DNA of 64,000 bases from Vibrio hepatarius (GCF_011806575.1 NZ_JAATOO010000007.1:1-64000), one strand, 5' to 3'. Shown: positions 1 to 9,117, numbered from the stretch's first letter. The notes: generated by a model not told the origin, from the sequence alone. Made by a program: numbers and translations.

Positions 1-45
1 GTAGTGTGGGGCTTCCCCATGTGAGAGTAGGACATCGCCAGGCTT
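1..45 (+). rRNA. rrf: 5S rRNA, 3' end (partial)
   Basis: The first bases match the conserved 3' third of gammaproteobacterial 5S rRNA, with the GTAGTGTGGGG and CCCCATGTGAGAGTAGG blocks and a CGCCAGGCTT end. The gene starts outside the window. It is followed directly by two tRNA genes, a usual arrangement at the distal end of a Vibrio rRNA operon. The exact 3' end is uncertain by a few bases. Confidence 0.9.
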
Positions 46-73
46 TAAATTTAGACTTAGGTCTAACCAGTGC

Positions 74-150
74 GGAGTGGTAGTTCAGTTGGTTAGAATA
101 CCGGCCTGTCACGCCGGGGGTCGCGGGTTCGAGTCCCGTCCACTCCGCCA
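74..150 (+). tRNA. tRNA-Asp (GTC)
   Basis: A 77-base cloverleaf sequence with acceptor stem GGAGTGG/CCACTCC, D-arm TAGTTCAGTTGG, anticodon loop CTGTCAC (anticodon GTC), T-arm GGGTTCGAGTCCC and an encoded CCA end. It lies 28 bases after the 5S end and is probably transcribed with the rRNA operon. Its GUC anticodon belongs to the GUN class that receives queuosine, made by the QueA and Tgt enzymes encoded near the end of this window. Confidence 0.97.
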
Positions 151-185
151 TTTATTTGAGAGTCGTCTCATTAAACACGAACTAC

Positions 186-262
<77 letters not shown>

Positions 263-267
263 TATTT

Positions 268-298
268 AAGGCTCCAGTCGAAAGACTGGAGCCTTTTT
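268..298 (+). terminator. rRNA operon terminator
   Basis: Stem AAGGCTCCAGTC / GACTGGAGCCTT with a GAAA tetraloop, followed by a T run. This is a strong intrinsic terminator that closes the rRNA-tRNA operon. Confidence 0.93.
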
Positions 299-328
299 CG
301 TTGGGTTAGAATGTTAAGCTTCTACTTG

Positions 329-422
329 ATAGAGCAGCGGATTCCCCGAATTACCAAAAATAGCGCGTGTTGGGGCGAAGCTTCCGAATCTCTGGAACGC
401 CAGCCCGGTCCACCCCCGCCAT
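329..422 (+). pseudogene. Decayed tRNA-Trp copy
   Basis: Blocks identical or nearly identical to the intact tRNA-Trp appear in the same order: AGAGCAGCGGATTCC, CGCGTGTTGGG, CGAATCTCT and CCACCCC.GCCATATTTAAGG. They are separated by insertions of about 8 to 20 bases, for example after the anticodon-stem segment and in the T-arm. The 5' acceptor half is missing or unrecognisable, so no functional tRNA can fold. It is best read as a tandem duplication that has degenerated. Confidence 0.8.
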
Positions 423-426
423 ATTT

Positions 427-457
427 AAGGCTTCAGTCGAAAGACAGGAACTTTTTT
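427..457 (+). repeat. Decayed copy of the rRNA operon terminator
   Basis: AAGGCTTCAGTCGAAAGACAGG continues into a T run. It matches the intact terminator at 268-298 with several substitutions that break the lower stem. It follows the tRNA-Trp fossil with the same linker (CATATTTAAGG), so the duplicated unit included both tRNA and terminator. From here to about 640 nothing further was recognised. Confidence 0.75.
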
Positions 458-651
458 CGTTTTCCTAGATTTATGGCGCCTTTCTCTACAACCTAGATTG
501 CCGATTCAACGCAAAGTAAAGCGTACCTATGTTTTCAAGCTAAGTGTCCACTTCACGAGCCTGATAAGTTTTACTAGCCATATTTAGTGCCGGCTCATAT
601 AGTCAGTTTAGTTTTTGTAAATCTCTATTTGTTGTCGTCAAAGGAAAAGTG

Positions 652-1548
652 ATGGTCCGAGAAGTGCAGATAAAGGAAGTTGTACGTTATCTTGAGCTAC
701 ATTGCTGTGAACCAGTCAACTTAGAAAAAGCCGCTCAAATTGCGAACTTATCCCCATTTCATTTTCATCGCGTTTTTAAAGCTATTGTTGGAGAAACGGT
801 GGCGGAGTTTATTCGCCGAATGCGCCATGAGAAAGCCGCACAAAATCTGATGTTTCAGGATAAGAGTGTTACAACCGTAGCGTTTGAGTTTGGCTTTTCG
901 AGTTCTCAAGCGATGGCCCGGAGCTTCAAAACTTATCTTGGGGTTACGCCTTCACAAATAAAAGAGTGCCAGACAGTCGAGTCTTATTCAGCTCTGATGA
1001 GAAACAGCAAGATCGGATCCATATTGCGCAAGAATCGATACGAACTACCTGATGGACTTAGTTACTCTGAGTTCAAGTTAAACCAATCAGGGAAAGTTGA
1101 GATGAAAACAGAAAACCACCCGCAAAGAACAATCGCCTATGTACGTGTTGTTGGACCATACGGTGAAAATTATGAGCCAGCGGTACAAAAACTCTACTTA
1201 TGGGCAGGTGCCAAAGGCGTGACTGGAGAATGTTTATTTATCTATCGTGATAACCCAGATATCACACCAGCGGATAAGTGCCGCACTGATATCGCGCTTG
1301 TCGTTCCAGATGACATAGAACCTAGTAGTGGTATCGAAGTTACTACCGTCCCGGCGGGGGCCTATGCGGTGCTGCGTAAGACAGTAGAAGAGAAGCAGCA
1401 GTATGGTCAGTTCTGGAATCAGTTGATTGAGGAAACGGTGGCGCAAGGTATTGAGTTAGATGAACGTCCTTGTTTTGAACTTTACCACTCTTATGATCAG
1501 CAAACAGGTCGTGCTGATGTCAGTTTCTGCGAAGCTATCAAAATCTAG
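652..1548 (+). CDS. AraC-family regulator with GyrI-like effector domain
   Basis: A two-domain transcription regulator of about 298 residues. Residues 1-105 form an N-terminal AraC-type double helix-turn-helix (LEKAAQIANLSPFHFHRVFK, then VAFEFGFSSSQAMARSFKTYLGVTPSQ). Residues from about 145 onward resemble the GyrI/SbmC-type small-molecule binding domain (QRTIAYVRVVGPYGENY... near its start). Family members of this layout (Rob/SoxS-like HTH plus GyrI-like domain) respond to amphipathic or toxic compounds. The ligand here is unknown. The ATG at 652 is chosen over the GTG three bases earlier because AAGGA at 641-645 is then six bases away. It stands alone between the rRNA operon and a convergent suhB. 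Confidence 0.85.
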   Translation: MVREVQIKEVVRYLELHCCEPVNLEKAAQIANLSPFHFHRVFKAIVGETVAEFIRRMRHEKAAQNLMFQDKSVTTVAFEFGFSSSQAMARSFKTYLGVTPSQIKECQTVESYSALMRNSKIGSILRKNRYELPDGLSYSEFKLNQSGKVEMKTENHPQRTIAYVRVVGPYGENYEPAVQKLYLWAGAKGVTGECLFIYRDNPDITPADKCRTDIALVVPDDIEPSSGIEVTTVPAGAYAVLRKTVEEKQQYGQFWNQLIEETVAQGIELDERPCFELYHSYDQQTGRADVSFCEAIKI

Positions 1549-1551
1549 ATA

Positions 1552-1581
1552 CAAAAAAAGCCCACTCAATGAGTGGGCTAT
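1552..1581 (-). terminator. suhB terminator
   Basis: Hairpin AGCCCACTC / GAGTGGGCT with a three-base loop. On the minus strand it is followed by seven T residues, so it terminates suhB. On the plus strand the T tract is lacking. Confidence 0.85.
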
Positions 1582-1601
1582 TCAGCTGTGACGGAGCTGG
1601 A

Positions 1602-2405
1602 TTATTTAAGCATTGCTTCGTTGCCGTTTTCACGGATGTGCTTAAGCATGCCTTTAACACCGCGTGCGCTTGAAGCGACAACGTTGCCAGACTTCATGTA
1701 GTCAGTGCCACCTGCAAAGTCAGTCACGATCGCGCCAGCTTCACGAGCAATCAGTTCACCTGCTGCAATATCCCAAGGCTTAAGGCCTAATTCGAAGAAA
1801 CCATCCACACGTCCAGCAGCAACGTAACATAAGTCTAGAGCCGCAGAGCCAGTACGACGGAAGTCTGAACAATCTACGAATAGTGAAGACATGATCTTGA
1901 AGTAAGATTCAGAATGTTGCTTCTGTTTGAATGGGAAACCTGTCGCTAGCACAGTACCTTGAAGGTCTTTCAGTTGCTTAACGCGGATACGAGCGTTGTT
2001 CAACTGAGCACCTGAACCACGTTGTGCTGTGAACAGTTCGTTTTGCATTGGGTCGTAAACACACGCCACTTCAGTTTTGCCTTTGAAGCGTACAGCGATA
2101 GATACAGAAAAGTGAGGCAAACCTTTTACAAAGTTTGTTGTGCCATCCAGTGGGTCGATGATCCATTGTACTTCTTTGTCTTTACCTTCGATAACGCCAT
2201 TTTCCTCAGCCACAATACAGTGCTCAGGGTATGAAGCTTGAATAGTATCGATGATGATAGCTTCTGCTTCTTTGTCTACGTTAGTAACAAAGTCGTTCGC
2301 GCCTTTTTGAGTCGATTCGATCTTCTCAGCATTTTCTAAAGATTTAGCAATATGATTGCCAGCTTTTCGTGCAGCACGAATAGCGATATTAAGCATAGGA
2401 TGCAT
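1602..2405 (-). CDS. suhB: Inositol-1-monophosphatase SuhB
   Basis: A 267-residue member of the Mg-dependent, Li-sensitive phosphatase family that hydrolyses inositol monophosphates. In enteric bacteria SuhB also joins the rRNA antitermination complex. Visible metal-site motifs are VAEENG (near residue 68), WIIDPLDGTTNFVKG (near 85) and PWDIAAGELIAREAGA (near 215). The N-terminus MHPMLNIAIRAARKAGN matches the known start of the family, and length is as usual. It is divergent from trmJ, an order conserved in enterics (suhB-trmJ-iscR). Confidence 0.97.
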   Translation of the reverse strand: MHPMLNIAIRAARKAGNHIAKSLENAEKIESTQKGANDFVTNVDKEAEAIIIDTIQASYPEHCIVAEENGVIEGKDKEVQWIIDPLDGTTNFVKGLPHFSVSIAVRFKGKTEVACVYDPMQNELFTAQRGSGAQLNNARIRVKQLKDLQGTVLATGFPFKQKQHSESYFKIMSSLFVDCSDFRRTGSAALDLCYVAAGRVDGFFELGLKPWDIAAGELIAREAGAIVTDFAGGTDYMKSGNVVASSARGVKGMLKHIRENGNEAMLK

Positions 2406-2514
2406 ACTAATTTCCCAACGGATGTTAAAGAACAGAAAAACGGCGGGCAGTATAACAGAATAATCGTTAAAAGGAAGTGGTGATTTTTTGAACTTTTAAT
2501 TTTATTAGTACAAA

Positions 2515-2539
2515 GGACCTGACCATTTTACTCAGGTAT
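2515..2539 (+). promoter_or_regulatory. IscR type 1-like operator upstream of trmJ
   Basis: A 25-bp imperfect palindrome with core CCTGACCATTTTACTCAGG. It fits the type 1 IscR motif of E. coli (ATASYYGACTRWWWYAGTCRRSTAT) at about 21 of 25 positions by hand alignment. It shares the central GACCATTTTACTC with the site in front of iscR at 3362-3386. It lies in the suhB-trmJ divergent region, 45 bases before the trmJ start. Regulation of trmJ or suhB by IscR is an inference. Confidence 0.6.
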
Positions 2540-2583
2540 ATGGTAATATCTTGCAGCTCATTTTTTGTCTTGGAATTTCATTA

Positions 2584-3312
2584 ATGCTTAACAACGTAAA
2601 GGTTGTACTGGTTGGTACCTCTCACTCCGGAAATATTGGCTCTGCAGCACGAGCGATGAAGGTGATGGGACTGCACAACTTAGTACTGGTTGACCCTAAT
2701 TGTGAAGTGGATGAACAAGCTTTAGCGTTGGCAGCTGGTGCGGCCGATATTGCTGAAAACGCCACGATAGTTAACACGCTGAACGAAGCTGTGGCTGACT
2801 GTAGCTTGGTGGTAGGCTCAAGCGCTCGTTCGCGAACCTTGGAATGGCCAATGCTAGAACCAAGAGAGTGTGGTCAGAAATTTGTTCAAGAAGGGCAAAC
2901 TTCTCCTGTCGCTTTGGTGTTTGGTCGTGAACGTACTGGCTTGACTAATGATGAACTGCAAATCTGTCATTACCATGTGTGTATTCCTGCTAACCCAGAA
3001 TACAGTTCGCTGAATTTAGCGATGGCGGTGCAAACGCTCAGCTATGAGATCCGCATGGCCTATCTCGACCGTGAACAAAGTCAGTATACTGAAGAGCCAC
3101 AACCAGAGTACCCAAGACATAAAGAACTAGATCTGTTTTTTGAGCACTTAAACAAAATCGCTGTTGATACGCAGTTCATTAGCCAAGACCAACCGGGAAA
3201 AGTGATGAACAAGCTACGTCGTTTGTTTAACCGCGCTCGCCCAGAGGCTCAGGAACTCAATATCTTACGCGGAGTTTTGAGTGCGATAGAGAAGAAAATC
3301 TCTAACAAATAA
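2584..3312 (+). CDS. trmJ: tRNA (cytidine/uridine-2'-O-)-methyltransferase TrmJ
   Basis: SPOUT-class (trefoil knot) SAM-dependent enzyme of 242 residues that methylates the 2'-O of nucleotide 32 in certain tRNAs. Motifs visible: [24 protein letters not shown] at the start, [16 protein letters not shown] near residue 115, and [17 protein letters not shown] near 133, which are the three knot motifs. The ATG at 2584 is preferred over an upstream in-frame TTG at 2551 because the protein then begins MLNNVKVV, like E. coli TrmJ (about 246 residues). It sits directly upstream of iscR, 116 bases away. Confidence 0.95.
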   Translation: MLNNVKVVLVGTSHSGNIGSAARAMKVMGLHNLVLVDPNCEVDEQALALAAGAADIAENATIVNTLNEAVADCSLVVGSSARSRTLEWPMLEPRECGQKFVQEGQTSPVALVFGRERTGLTNDELQICHYHVCIPANPEYSSLNLAMAVQTLSYEIRMAYLDREQSQYTEEPQPEYPRHKELDLFFEHLNKIAVDTQFISQDQPGKVMNKLRRLFNRARPEAQELNILRGVLSAIEKKISNK

Positions 3313-3336
3313 TGCCCTTGGTTCTCATAAGGGTAA

Positions 3337-3386
3337 ATACTTGAGTAAAACAGTCAATTAAATACTTGACCATTTTACTCAAGTAT
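3337..3386 (+). promoter_or_regulatory. Tandem IscR type 1 operators of the isc promoter
   Basis: Two directly abutting 25-bp elements, 3337-3361 and 3362-3386, fit the E. coli type 1 IscR consensus at about 22 and 23 of 25 positions respectively (hand alignment). The downstream one is a perfect 8-bp inverted repeat, ATACTTGA / TCAAGTAT. The TTGACC at 3366 may serve as a -35 element; a clear -10 was not assigned. Tandem sites at the iscR promoter are known in E. coli, where [2Fe-2S]-IscR represses the operon. Confidence 0.8.
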
Positions 3387-3428
3387 GAAAAACTTCATAC
3401 CACATAAACGATGTGGATATGGTGTTAT

Positions 3429-3935
3429 ATGAGACTTACATCTAAAGGAAGATACGCAGTGACAGCCATGTTAGATGTGGCTCTGCACTCACAGCAAAAT
3501 CCAGTACCACTGGCGGATATTTCTGAACGCCAAGGTATCTCTTTGTCTTATCTAGAGCAGCTTTTCTCTAAATTGCGTAAAGCAGGCTTGGTAGCAAGTG
3601 TACGTGGTCCTGGTGGTGGTTATCGTCTTGGTGCTGATGCTGACACAATTGCAATCGGTACCGTCATTGCTGCGGTTGATGAATCAGTAGATGCAACCAA
3701 GTGCAACGGCAAAGGCGATTGTCAAGGTGGCTCTCGTTGCCTAACACACACATTGTGGCGTGACCTAAGCTCGCGTATTAGTGACTTCCTAAACAACATC
3801 ACTCTTGGAGAGTTGATGACAAATAATGAAGTACTAGAAACTTCAGGCCGCCAAGATATTGATCTTGCGGTAAACCATGGGTTTACTAACAAGAACTCAA
3901 ACACCGCACCCATCGGTGTAAACGTCCGCTCTTAA
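3429..3935 (+). CDS. iscR: Rrf2-family Fe-S regulator IscR
   Basis: A 168-residue regulator that senses Fe-S cluster status and controls the isc operon. It has an N-terminal winged helix ([20 protein letters not shown], recognition region [18 protein letters not shown]) and the cluster ligands Cys92, Cys98, Cys104 and His107 ([17 protein letters not shown]). All four match the E. coli ligand positions. The ATG at 3429 (MRLTSKGRY) is chosen over an in-frame upstream start because it matches the family N-terminus; its ribosome site is weak. It is the first gene of the isc operon, 29 bases before iscS. Confidence 0.97.
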   Translation: MRLTSKGRYAVTAMLDVALHSQQNPVPLADISERQGISLSYLEQLFSKLRKAGLVASVRGPGGGYRLGADADTIAIGTVIAAVDESVDATKCNGKGDCQGGSRCLTHTLWRDLSSRISDFLNNITLGELMTNNEVLETSGRQDIDLAVNHGFTNKNSNTAPIGVNVRS

Positions 3936-3964
3936 GCGGTCTGCCTGTTACATTGGAGTAGATA

Positions 3965-5179
3965 ATGAAACTGCCTATTTATTTAGATTATTCAGCGACC
4001 TGTCCTGTTGATCCTCGTGTAGCTGAAAAGATGGTTCAGTACATGACTATGGACGGCACGTTTGGTAACCCAGCATCACGTTCACATCGTTACGGATGGC
4101 AGGCAGAAGAAGCCGTGGATACTGCGCGCGAGCAAATCGCTGACTTACTAAACGCAGACCCACGTGAAATCGTCTTCACTTCAGGTGCAACGGAATCTGA
4201 TAACCTAGCGATCAAAGGCGCTGCGCATTTTTACTCAAAGAAAGGCAAGCACGTCATCACTTGTAAAACAGAACACAAAGCGGTTCTTGACCCATGTCGT
4301 CAGCTTGAACGTGAAGGTTTCGAAGTTACTTACCTAGAGCCTGAAGCAAATGGCATCATCGATCTGAAGAAGCTTGAAGCTGCGATGCGCGAAGACACTG
4401 TGCTTGTGTCTATCATGCACGTAAACAACGAGATTGGTGTCATCCAAGATATCGCATCAATTGGTGAGCTTTGCCGCGAACGTAAAATCATCTTCCACGT
4501 AGACGCTGCTCAATCAGCGGGCAAATTGCCAATCGACGTGCAAGAAATGAAAGTTGACTTGATTTCACTGTCGGCGCACAAAATTTACGGTCCTAAAGGT
4601 ATCGGCGCACTTTACGTTCGTCGTAAGCCTCGCATCCGTCTGGAAGCGCAAATGCACGGTGGTGGTCATGAACGTGGCTTCCGTTCAGGTACACTAGCAA
4701 CTCACCAAATCGTTGGTATGGGTGAAGCGTTCCGCATCGCAAAAGAAGAGATGCAGAAAGACTACGACCACGCATTGGCACTACGTAATCGTCTACTAGA
4801 TGGCGTGAAAGACCTAGAAGCGGTAACGATCAACGGTGACTTAGAGCAGCGCGTACCACAAAACCTAAACATCAGTTTTGCATTTGTAGAGGGTGAATCT
4901 CTACTGATGTCACTGAAAGACCTAGCAGTATCGTCTGGTAGTGCATGTACATCAGCGAGCCTAGAGCCGTCATACGTACTGCGCGCACTAGGTCTGGACG
5001 ACGAATTAGCACACAGCTCGATTCGTTTCTCATTCGGTCGTTTTACAACTGAAGAAGAAATTGATTTCGTCATTGAACAAGTTCGCGTAGCGGTTAACAA
5101 ACTACGTGACATGTCTCCTCTATGGGATATGTACAAGGAAGGAATCGACTTGAGCACAGTTGAGTGGGCACACCACTAA
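3965..5179 (+). CDS. iscS: Cysteine desulfurase IscS
   Basis: PLP-dependent enzyme of 404 residues that converts cysteine to alanine and delivers persulfide sulfur to IscU, and also to tRNA thiolation and cofactor pathways. The PLP lysine is K206 in [12 protein letters not shown]. The persulfide-carrying cysteine is C328 in [13 protein letters not shown]. Length and numbering match E. coli IscS. GGAG precedes the ATG by seven bases. Second gene of the isc operon. Confidence 0.99.
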   Translation: MKLPIYLDYSATCPVDPRVAEKMVQYMTMDGTFGNPASRSHRYGWQAEEAVDTAREQIADLLNADPREIVFTSGATESDNLAIKGAAHFYSKKGKHVITCKTEHKAVLDPCRQLEREGFEVTYLEPEANGIIDLKKLEAAMREDTVLVSIMHVNNEIGVIQDIASIGELCRERKIIFHVDAAQSAGKLPIDVQEMKVDLISLSAHKIYGPKGIGALYVRRKPRIRLEAQMHGGGHERGFRSGTLATHQIVGMGEAFRIAKEEMQKDYDHALALRNRLLDGVKDLEAVTINGDLEQRVPQNLNISFAFVEGESLLMSLKDLAVSSGSACTSASLEPSYVLRALGLDDELAHSSIRFSFGRFTTEEEIDFVIEQVRVAVNKLRDMSPLWDMYKEGIDLSTVEWAHH

Positions 5180-5230
5180 TCTGAGCGGTTGTTTCTAAGG
5201 AATTTAATAGAGGATTCGAGGTAAAATATC

Positions 5231-5614
5231 ATGGCATACAGCGAAAAAGTAATTGATCACTACGAGAACCCGCGTAACGTTGGTTCATTTGACAAAGAAG
5301 ACCCATCAGTAGGTAGCGGCATGGTTGGTGCGCCAGCATGTGGCGATGTAATGAAGCTTCAAATCAAGGTAACACCAGAAGGTATTATCGAAGATGCGAA
5401 ATTCAAAACTTACGGTTGTGGTAGTGCAATCGCGTCAAGCTCACTGGTAACTGAATGGGTTAAAGGTAAGAGCATTGATGAAGCGGCAGCAATTAAGAAT
5501 GCTGAAATTGCTGAAGAATTAGAACTGCCACCAGTAAAAGTTCACTGCTCGATTCTTGCTGAAGACGCAATCAAAGCTGCAGTTGCGGACTACAAGAAAA
5601 AACACCAAGAATAA
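5231..5614 (+). CDS. iscU: Fe-S cluster scaffold IscU
   Basis: A 127-residue scaffold on which [2Fe-2S] clusters are assembled from IscS sulfur. The three cluster cysteines are C37 (GAPACGD), C63 (YGCGSA) and C106 (VHCSIL), with the labile-cluster aspartate D39. The LPPVK motif at 99-103 is the recognition site for the chaperone HscA, whose gene follows. It lies 51 bases after iscS with a GAGG ribosome site. Confidence 0.99.
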   Translation: MAYSEKVIDHYENPRNVGSFDKEDPSVGSGMVGAPACGDVMKLQIKVTPEGIIEDAKFKTYGCGSAIASSSLVTEWVKGKSIDEAAAIKNAEIAEELELPPVKVHCSILAEDAIKAAVADYKKKHQE

Positions 5615-5627
5615 GTAATCTGTATAT

Positions 5628-5650
5628 AATGGGAGGCTCGTTCTCCCATT
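5628..5650 (+). other. Hairpin between iscU and iscA
   Basis: Perfect 8-bp stem AATGGGAG / CTCCCATT with a seven-base loop in the 69-base iscU-iscA gap. There is no T run, so it is more likely an mRNA stability or processing structure than a terminator. This role is inferred. Confidence 0.55.
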
Positions 5651-5683
5651 CTAATCGTCAAATTAAACAAACTAAGGTGCAGT

Positions 5684-6007
5684 ATGGCCATCACAATGAC
5701 AGATAACGCGGCGAGTCGCGTAAGAACATTCTTAGAAAGCCGTGGTAAAGGTATCGGTTTACGCTTGGGTGTGAAAACGACTGGTTGTTCTGGCATGGCT
5801 TACGTCCTTGAGTTCGTTGACGAGCTTAACGAAGAAGACGAGGTGTTTGAGTTCTCAGGCGTGAAAATTATCATCGATAAGAAAAGCCTAGTGTACTTGG
5901 ACGGCACCGAGCTGGACTATGTTAAGCAAGGGTTGAATGAAGGCTTTGAATTCAACAACCCAAATGCGAAAAGTGAATGTGGTTGCGGTGAGAGCTTCAA
6001 CGTTTAA
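5684..6007 (+). CDS. iscA: A-type Fe-S carrier IscA
   Basis: A 107-residue A-type carrier that passes clusters from IscU to apo-proteins. The conserved cysteines are C35 (TTGCSGMAY), C99 and C101 (ECGCGESF), as in E. coli IscA. An AGGTG ribosome site sits six bases before the ATG. It lies in the isc operon between iscU and hscB. Confidence 0.98.
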   Translation: MAITMTDNAASRVRTFLESRGKGIGLRLGVKTTGCSGMAYVLEFVDELNEEDEVFEFSGVKIIIDKKSLVYLDGTELDYVKQGLNEGFEFNNPNAKSECGCGESFNV

Positions 6008-6066
6008 TTGATAGCACCTGTGGGTGAACATCGCCTACAGGTAGATTACCAAGGGCCGAATTCTCC

Positions 6067-6582
6067 ATGAATTACTTCGAATTATTTGGGCTACCAAGTC
6101 AGTTTACTCTGGATGGTAGCCTTCTTTCTTCACAATTCCGTGAACTTCAAAAGCGTTTTCATCCGGATAACTTTGCTAGCGCGTCAGAGCGTGATCGCCT
6201 ACTTGCGGTGCAGAAAGCGTCGCAAATCAATGATGCATATCAAATACTGAAAAATCCGATTTCTCGCGCTGAATACATGTTGTCTGAAAACGGCGTTGAT
6301 ATCCGTGCAGAGCAGCAAACCATGCAAGACCCAATGTTCCTAATGGAACAGATGGAATTGCGTGAAGAACTAGAAGAGATCGCAGATAAAACCGATCCCG
6401 AAGACGCTCTGTTCGACTTTGAAAGCAAAGTCAGCAAAATGTACAAACACCATTTGCGTACAGTAGAAGATGAGCTCAATGGCGAACTTTGGCTGCAAGC
6501 CGCAGATAGCGTGCGCAAGCTTAAGTTTATTGCCAAGTTAAAAAATGAAATCGAGCAAGTCGAAGACAAACTTCTCGGCTAG
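6067..6582 (+). CDS. hscB: J-domain co-chaperone HscB
   Basis: A 171-residue DnaJ-type co-chaperone that brings IscU to HscA and stimulates its ATPase. The N-terminal J domain (residues 1-75) has the essential HPD at 32-34 (RFHPDNFAS). The C-terminal acidic helical region (LMEQMELREELEEI onward) is the IscU-binding part. It is followed 19 bases later by hscA. The preceding gap holds an imperfect inverted repeat (ACCTGT ... ACAGGT, 6016-6042). Confidence 0.97.
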   Translation: MNYFELFGLPSQFTLDGSLLSSQFRELQKRFHPDNFASASERDRLLAVQKASQINDAYQILKNPISRAEYMLSENGVDIRAEQQTMQDPMFLMEQMELREELEEIADKTDPEDALFDFESKVSKMYKHHLRTVEDELNGELWLQAADSVRKLKFIAKLKNEIEQVEDKLLG

Positions 6583-6601
6583 CAAATAACAAGGACCAAT
6601 C

Positions 6602-8455
6602 ATGGCACTACTTCAAATTGCAGAACCGGGTCAAAGCTCGGCACCACATGAGCATAAATTGGCAGCAGGTATCGATTTAGGTACGACTAACTCGTTGGTT
6701 GCTTCTGTTCGTAGCGGCAGTGCAAAAACTTTGCAAGATGAACAAGGTCGCAGCATCTTACCTTCGATTGTTAACTACTCGGGCGAAGTACCTGAGGTCG
6801 GTTATGATGCGAAAGCGAAAGCAGAACTTGATCCGAAAAACACCATCATTTCGGTAAAACGTCTGATTGGCCGTTCACTACAAGATATTCAAACTCGATA
6901 CCCAAGCCTGCCATACCAGTTTAAAGCGAGTGAAAACGGCTTGCCGGTTTTGCAAACTCAGGCGGGTGATAAAAACCCAATCGAAGTGTCTGCTGATATT
7001 CTGAAATCACTAAGCCAGCGTGCAGAAGAGTCACTTGGCGGCGATTTATCTGGTGTGGTTATTACCGTTCCAGCTTACTTCGACGACGCTCAGCGTGCCG
7101 GAACTAAAGACGCAGCGAAATTGGCTGGTCTGCACGTATTGCGTTTACTCAATGAGCCAACAGCCGCCGCGATTGCCTATGGTTTAGACTCTGGTCAAGA
7201 AGGTGTGATTGCGGTTTATGATTTAGGTGGCGGTACATTTGATATCTCTATCTTACGTCTATCAAAAGGTGTGTTTGAAGTCCTAGCGACAGGCGGTGAC
7301 TCAGCACTAGGCGGCGATGACTTTGACCACCTATTTGCCGACCACTTGATTGAAAAAGCCGGTCTAGCAACGCCACTGACCGCAGAGCAGCATCGTACAT
7401 TGCTTAACGTTGCAACAGAAACCAAGATCGCGTTCTCTGAGAAAGACAGCGTAGAAGTAAGTGCGCTTGGCTGGCAAGGCACCGTCACTCGTGAAGAGTT
7501 TGAAGAACTGATTCGCCCTCTTGTGAAGAAGACATTACTCTCTTGTCGTCGTGCGCTTAAAGACGCAGAAGTTGACAGTGATGATGTGCTTGAAGTCGTC
7601 ATGGTAGGTGGTTCAACGCGTACACGCCTTGTTCGCGAAATGGTTGGTGAATTCTTTGGTCGTCAGCCACTGACAAGCATTAACCCAGATGAAGTTGTGG
7701 CGATTGGCGCAGGTATCCAAGCGGATATTCTGGTTGGCAATAAACCTGATTCTGAAATGTTGTTACTCGACGTTATTCCTCTGTCCTTGGGCATTGAAAC
7801 CATGGGCGGTTTGGTTGAAAAAATCATCCCTCGTAACACCACGATTCCTGTTGCTCGTGCACAAGAGTTCACCACATTTAAAGATGGTCAAACAGCAATG
7901 AGCGTACACGTAGTGCAAGGTGAACGTGAGTTGGTTGACGATTGTCGTTCATTGGCGCGCTTCTCGCTGAAAGGTATTCCACCGATGGCAGCGGGTGCGG
8001 CGCATGTCCGTGTGACCTATCAAGTAGACGCAGATGGTTTGTTGTCTGTGACGGCGATGGAGAAGAGCACGGGTATTCAGTCAGAGATCCAAGTGAAGCC
8101 TTCTTACGGTTTAAGTGACGACGAAGTGGCAAATATGCTCCGTGACTCGATGACACACGCGAAAGACGACATGCTTGCTCGTGCCTTAGCAGAGCAAAAA
8201 GTAGAAGCGGATCGAGTGATCGAAGGCTTGATCGCAGCGATGCAAGCGGACGGCGACGATTTGTTGTCTGAGCAAGAGAAGCAAGATTTGATCAAAGCGA
8301 TTGAGTCTTTAATTGAATTACGTAACGGTGACGATGCGGACGCGATAGAGCAAGGTATCAAAGATACCGATAAAGCGAGCCAAGAGTTTGCATCGCGTCG
8401 TATGGATAAATCGATTCGAGCTGCGCTGTCAGGTCAATCAGTTGATGATATTTAA
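6602..8455 (+). CDS. hscA: Hsp70-class chaperone HscA
   Basis: A 617-residue specialised Hsp70 that drives cluster transfer from IscU. The nucleotide-binding domain shows [12 protein letters not shown] (phosphate 1, near residue 23), [14 protein letters not shown] (phosphate 2) and [14 protein letters not shown] (adenosine motif). The substrate domain follows from about residue 385 ([15 protein letters not shown]). Length matches E. coli HscA (616). It is co-transcribed with hscB and fdx. Confidence 0.98.
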   Translation: MALLQIAEPGQSSAPHEHKLAAGIDLGTTNSLVASVRSGSAKTLQDEQGRSILPSIVNYSGEVPEVGYDAKAKAELDPKNTIISVKRLIGRSLQDIQTRYPSLPYQFKASENGLPVLQTQAGDKNPIEVSADILKSLSQRAEESLGGDLSGVVITVPAYFDDAQRAGTKDAAKLAGLHVLRLLNEPTAAAIAYGLDSGQEGVIAVYDLGGGTFDISILRLSKGVFEVLATGGDSALGGDDFDHLFADHLIEKAGLATPLTAEQHRTLLNVATETKIAFSEKDSVEVSALGWQGTVTREEFEELIRPLVKKTLLSCRRALKDAEVDSDDVLEVVMVGGSTRTRLVREMVGEFFGRQPLTSINPDEVVAIGAGIQADILVGNKPDSEMLLLDVIPLSLGIETMGGLVEKIIPRNTTIPVARAQEFTTFKDGQTAMSVHVVQGERELVDDCRSLARFSLKGIPPMAAGAAHVRVTYQVDADGLLSVTAMEKSTGIQSEIQVKPSYGLSDDEVANMLRDSMTHAKDDMLARALAEQKVEADRVIEGLIAAMQADGDDLLSEQEKQDLIKAIESLIELRNGDDADAIEQGIKDTDKASQEFASRRMDKSIRAALSGQSVDDI

Positions 8456-8468
8456 GAGATAAAAAGCT

Positions 8469-8807
8469 ATGCCTAAGATTATTGTATTACCGCACGAAGA
8501 TCTGTGTCCTGAAGGTGCTGTACTTGAAGCTAAAGCGGGTGAAACTGTTCTTGATGTGGCGCTGAAAAACGGTATTGGCATTGAGCACGCTTGTGAAAAG
8601 TCGTGCGCTTGTACGACGTGCCACGTAGTGATTCGTGAAGGTTTTGATTCTCTTGATGAGAGCGATGAGCTAGAAGATGACATGTTAGATAAAGCATGGG
8701 GTCTTGAGCCTGAATCTCGTCTAGGCTGCCAAGCGAAAGTCGCTGATGAAGACTTAGTGGTTGAGATTCCAAAGTACACGCTTAACCACGCATCTGAAGA
8801 TCACTAA
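8469..8807 (+). CDS. fdx: [2Fe-2S] ferredoxin Fdx
   Basis: A 112-residue adrenodoxin-type ferredoxin that supplies electrons for cluster assembly. Ligands C42, C48, C51 and C87 are in place (HACEKSCACTTCHVV ... RLGCQAK). It starts 13 bases after hscA and ends 44 bases before iscX. Confidence 0.98.
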   Translation: MPKIIVLPHEDLCPEGAVLEAKAGETVLDVALKNGIGIEHACEKSCACTTCHVVIREGFDSLDESDELEDDMLDKAWGLEPESRLGCQAKVADEDLVVEIPKYTLNHASEDH

Positions 8808-8851
8808 TACTTCTCTGACTGAGCAAAGTAGAAATAGAAGGAAGTTGAGCA

Positions 8852-9046
8852 ATGAAATGGACTGACTCTCGTGATATCGCAATTGAGCTATGTGATAAGT
8901 TTCCAGAGATCGACCCTAAAACCGTGCGTTTTACCGATCTGCACCAGTGGATTCTGGAGCTGGAAGATTTTGATGACGAGCCAAACCGATCGAATGAAAA
9001 AATCCTAGAAGCAGTAATTTTATGCTGGATGGATGAGATGGATTAG
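8852..9046 (+). CDS. iscX: Isc accessory protein IscX
   Basis: A small acidic protein of 64 residues ([20 protein letters not shown] at the start, ILCWMDEMD at the end), typical of IscX/YfhJ. It binds IscS and modulates its activity, possibly as an iron-dependent regulator. GGAAG precedes the start by about seven bases. It is the last gene of the isc operon, followed by a terminator. Confidence 0.95.
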   Translation: MKWTDSRDIAIELCDKFPEIDPKTVRFTDLHQWILELEDFDDEPNRSNEKILEAVILCWMDEMD

Positions 9047-9092
9047 GTTTGACTGCTAAAAACTAGCGCAGTTAACAAAATTTACTAAAAAT

Positions 9093-9117
9093 AACGGACC
9101 TTAGGGTCCGTTTTTTT
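9093..9117 (+). terminator. isc operon terminator
   Basis: Stem AACGGACC / GGTCCGTT with a TTAG loop region and seven T residues. It closes the operon that starts at iscR. Confidence 0.9.
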
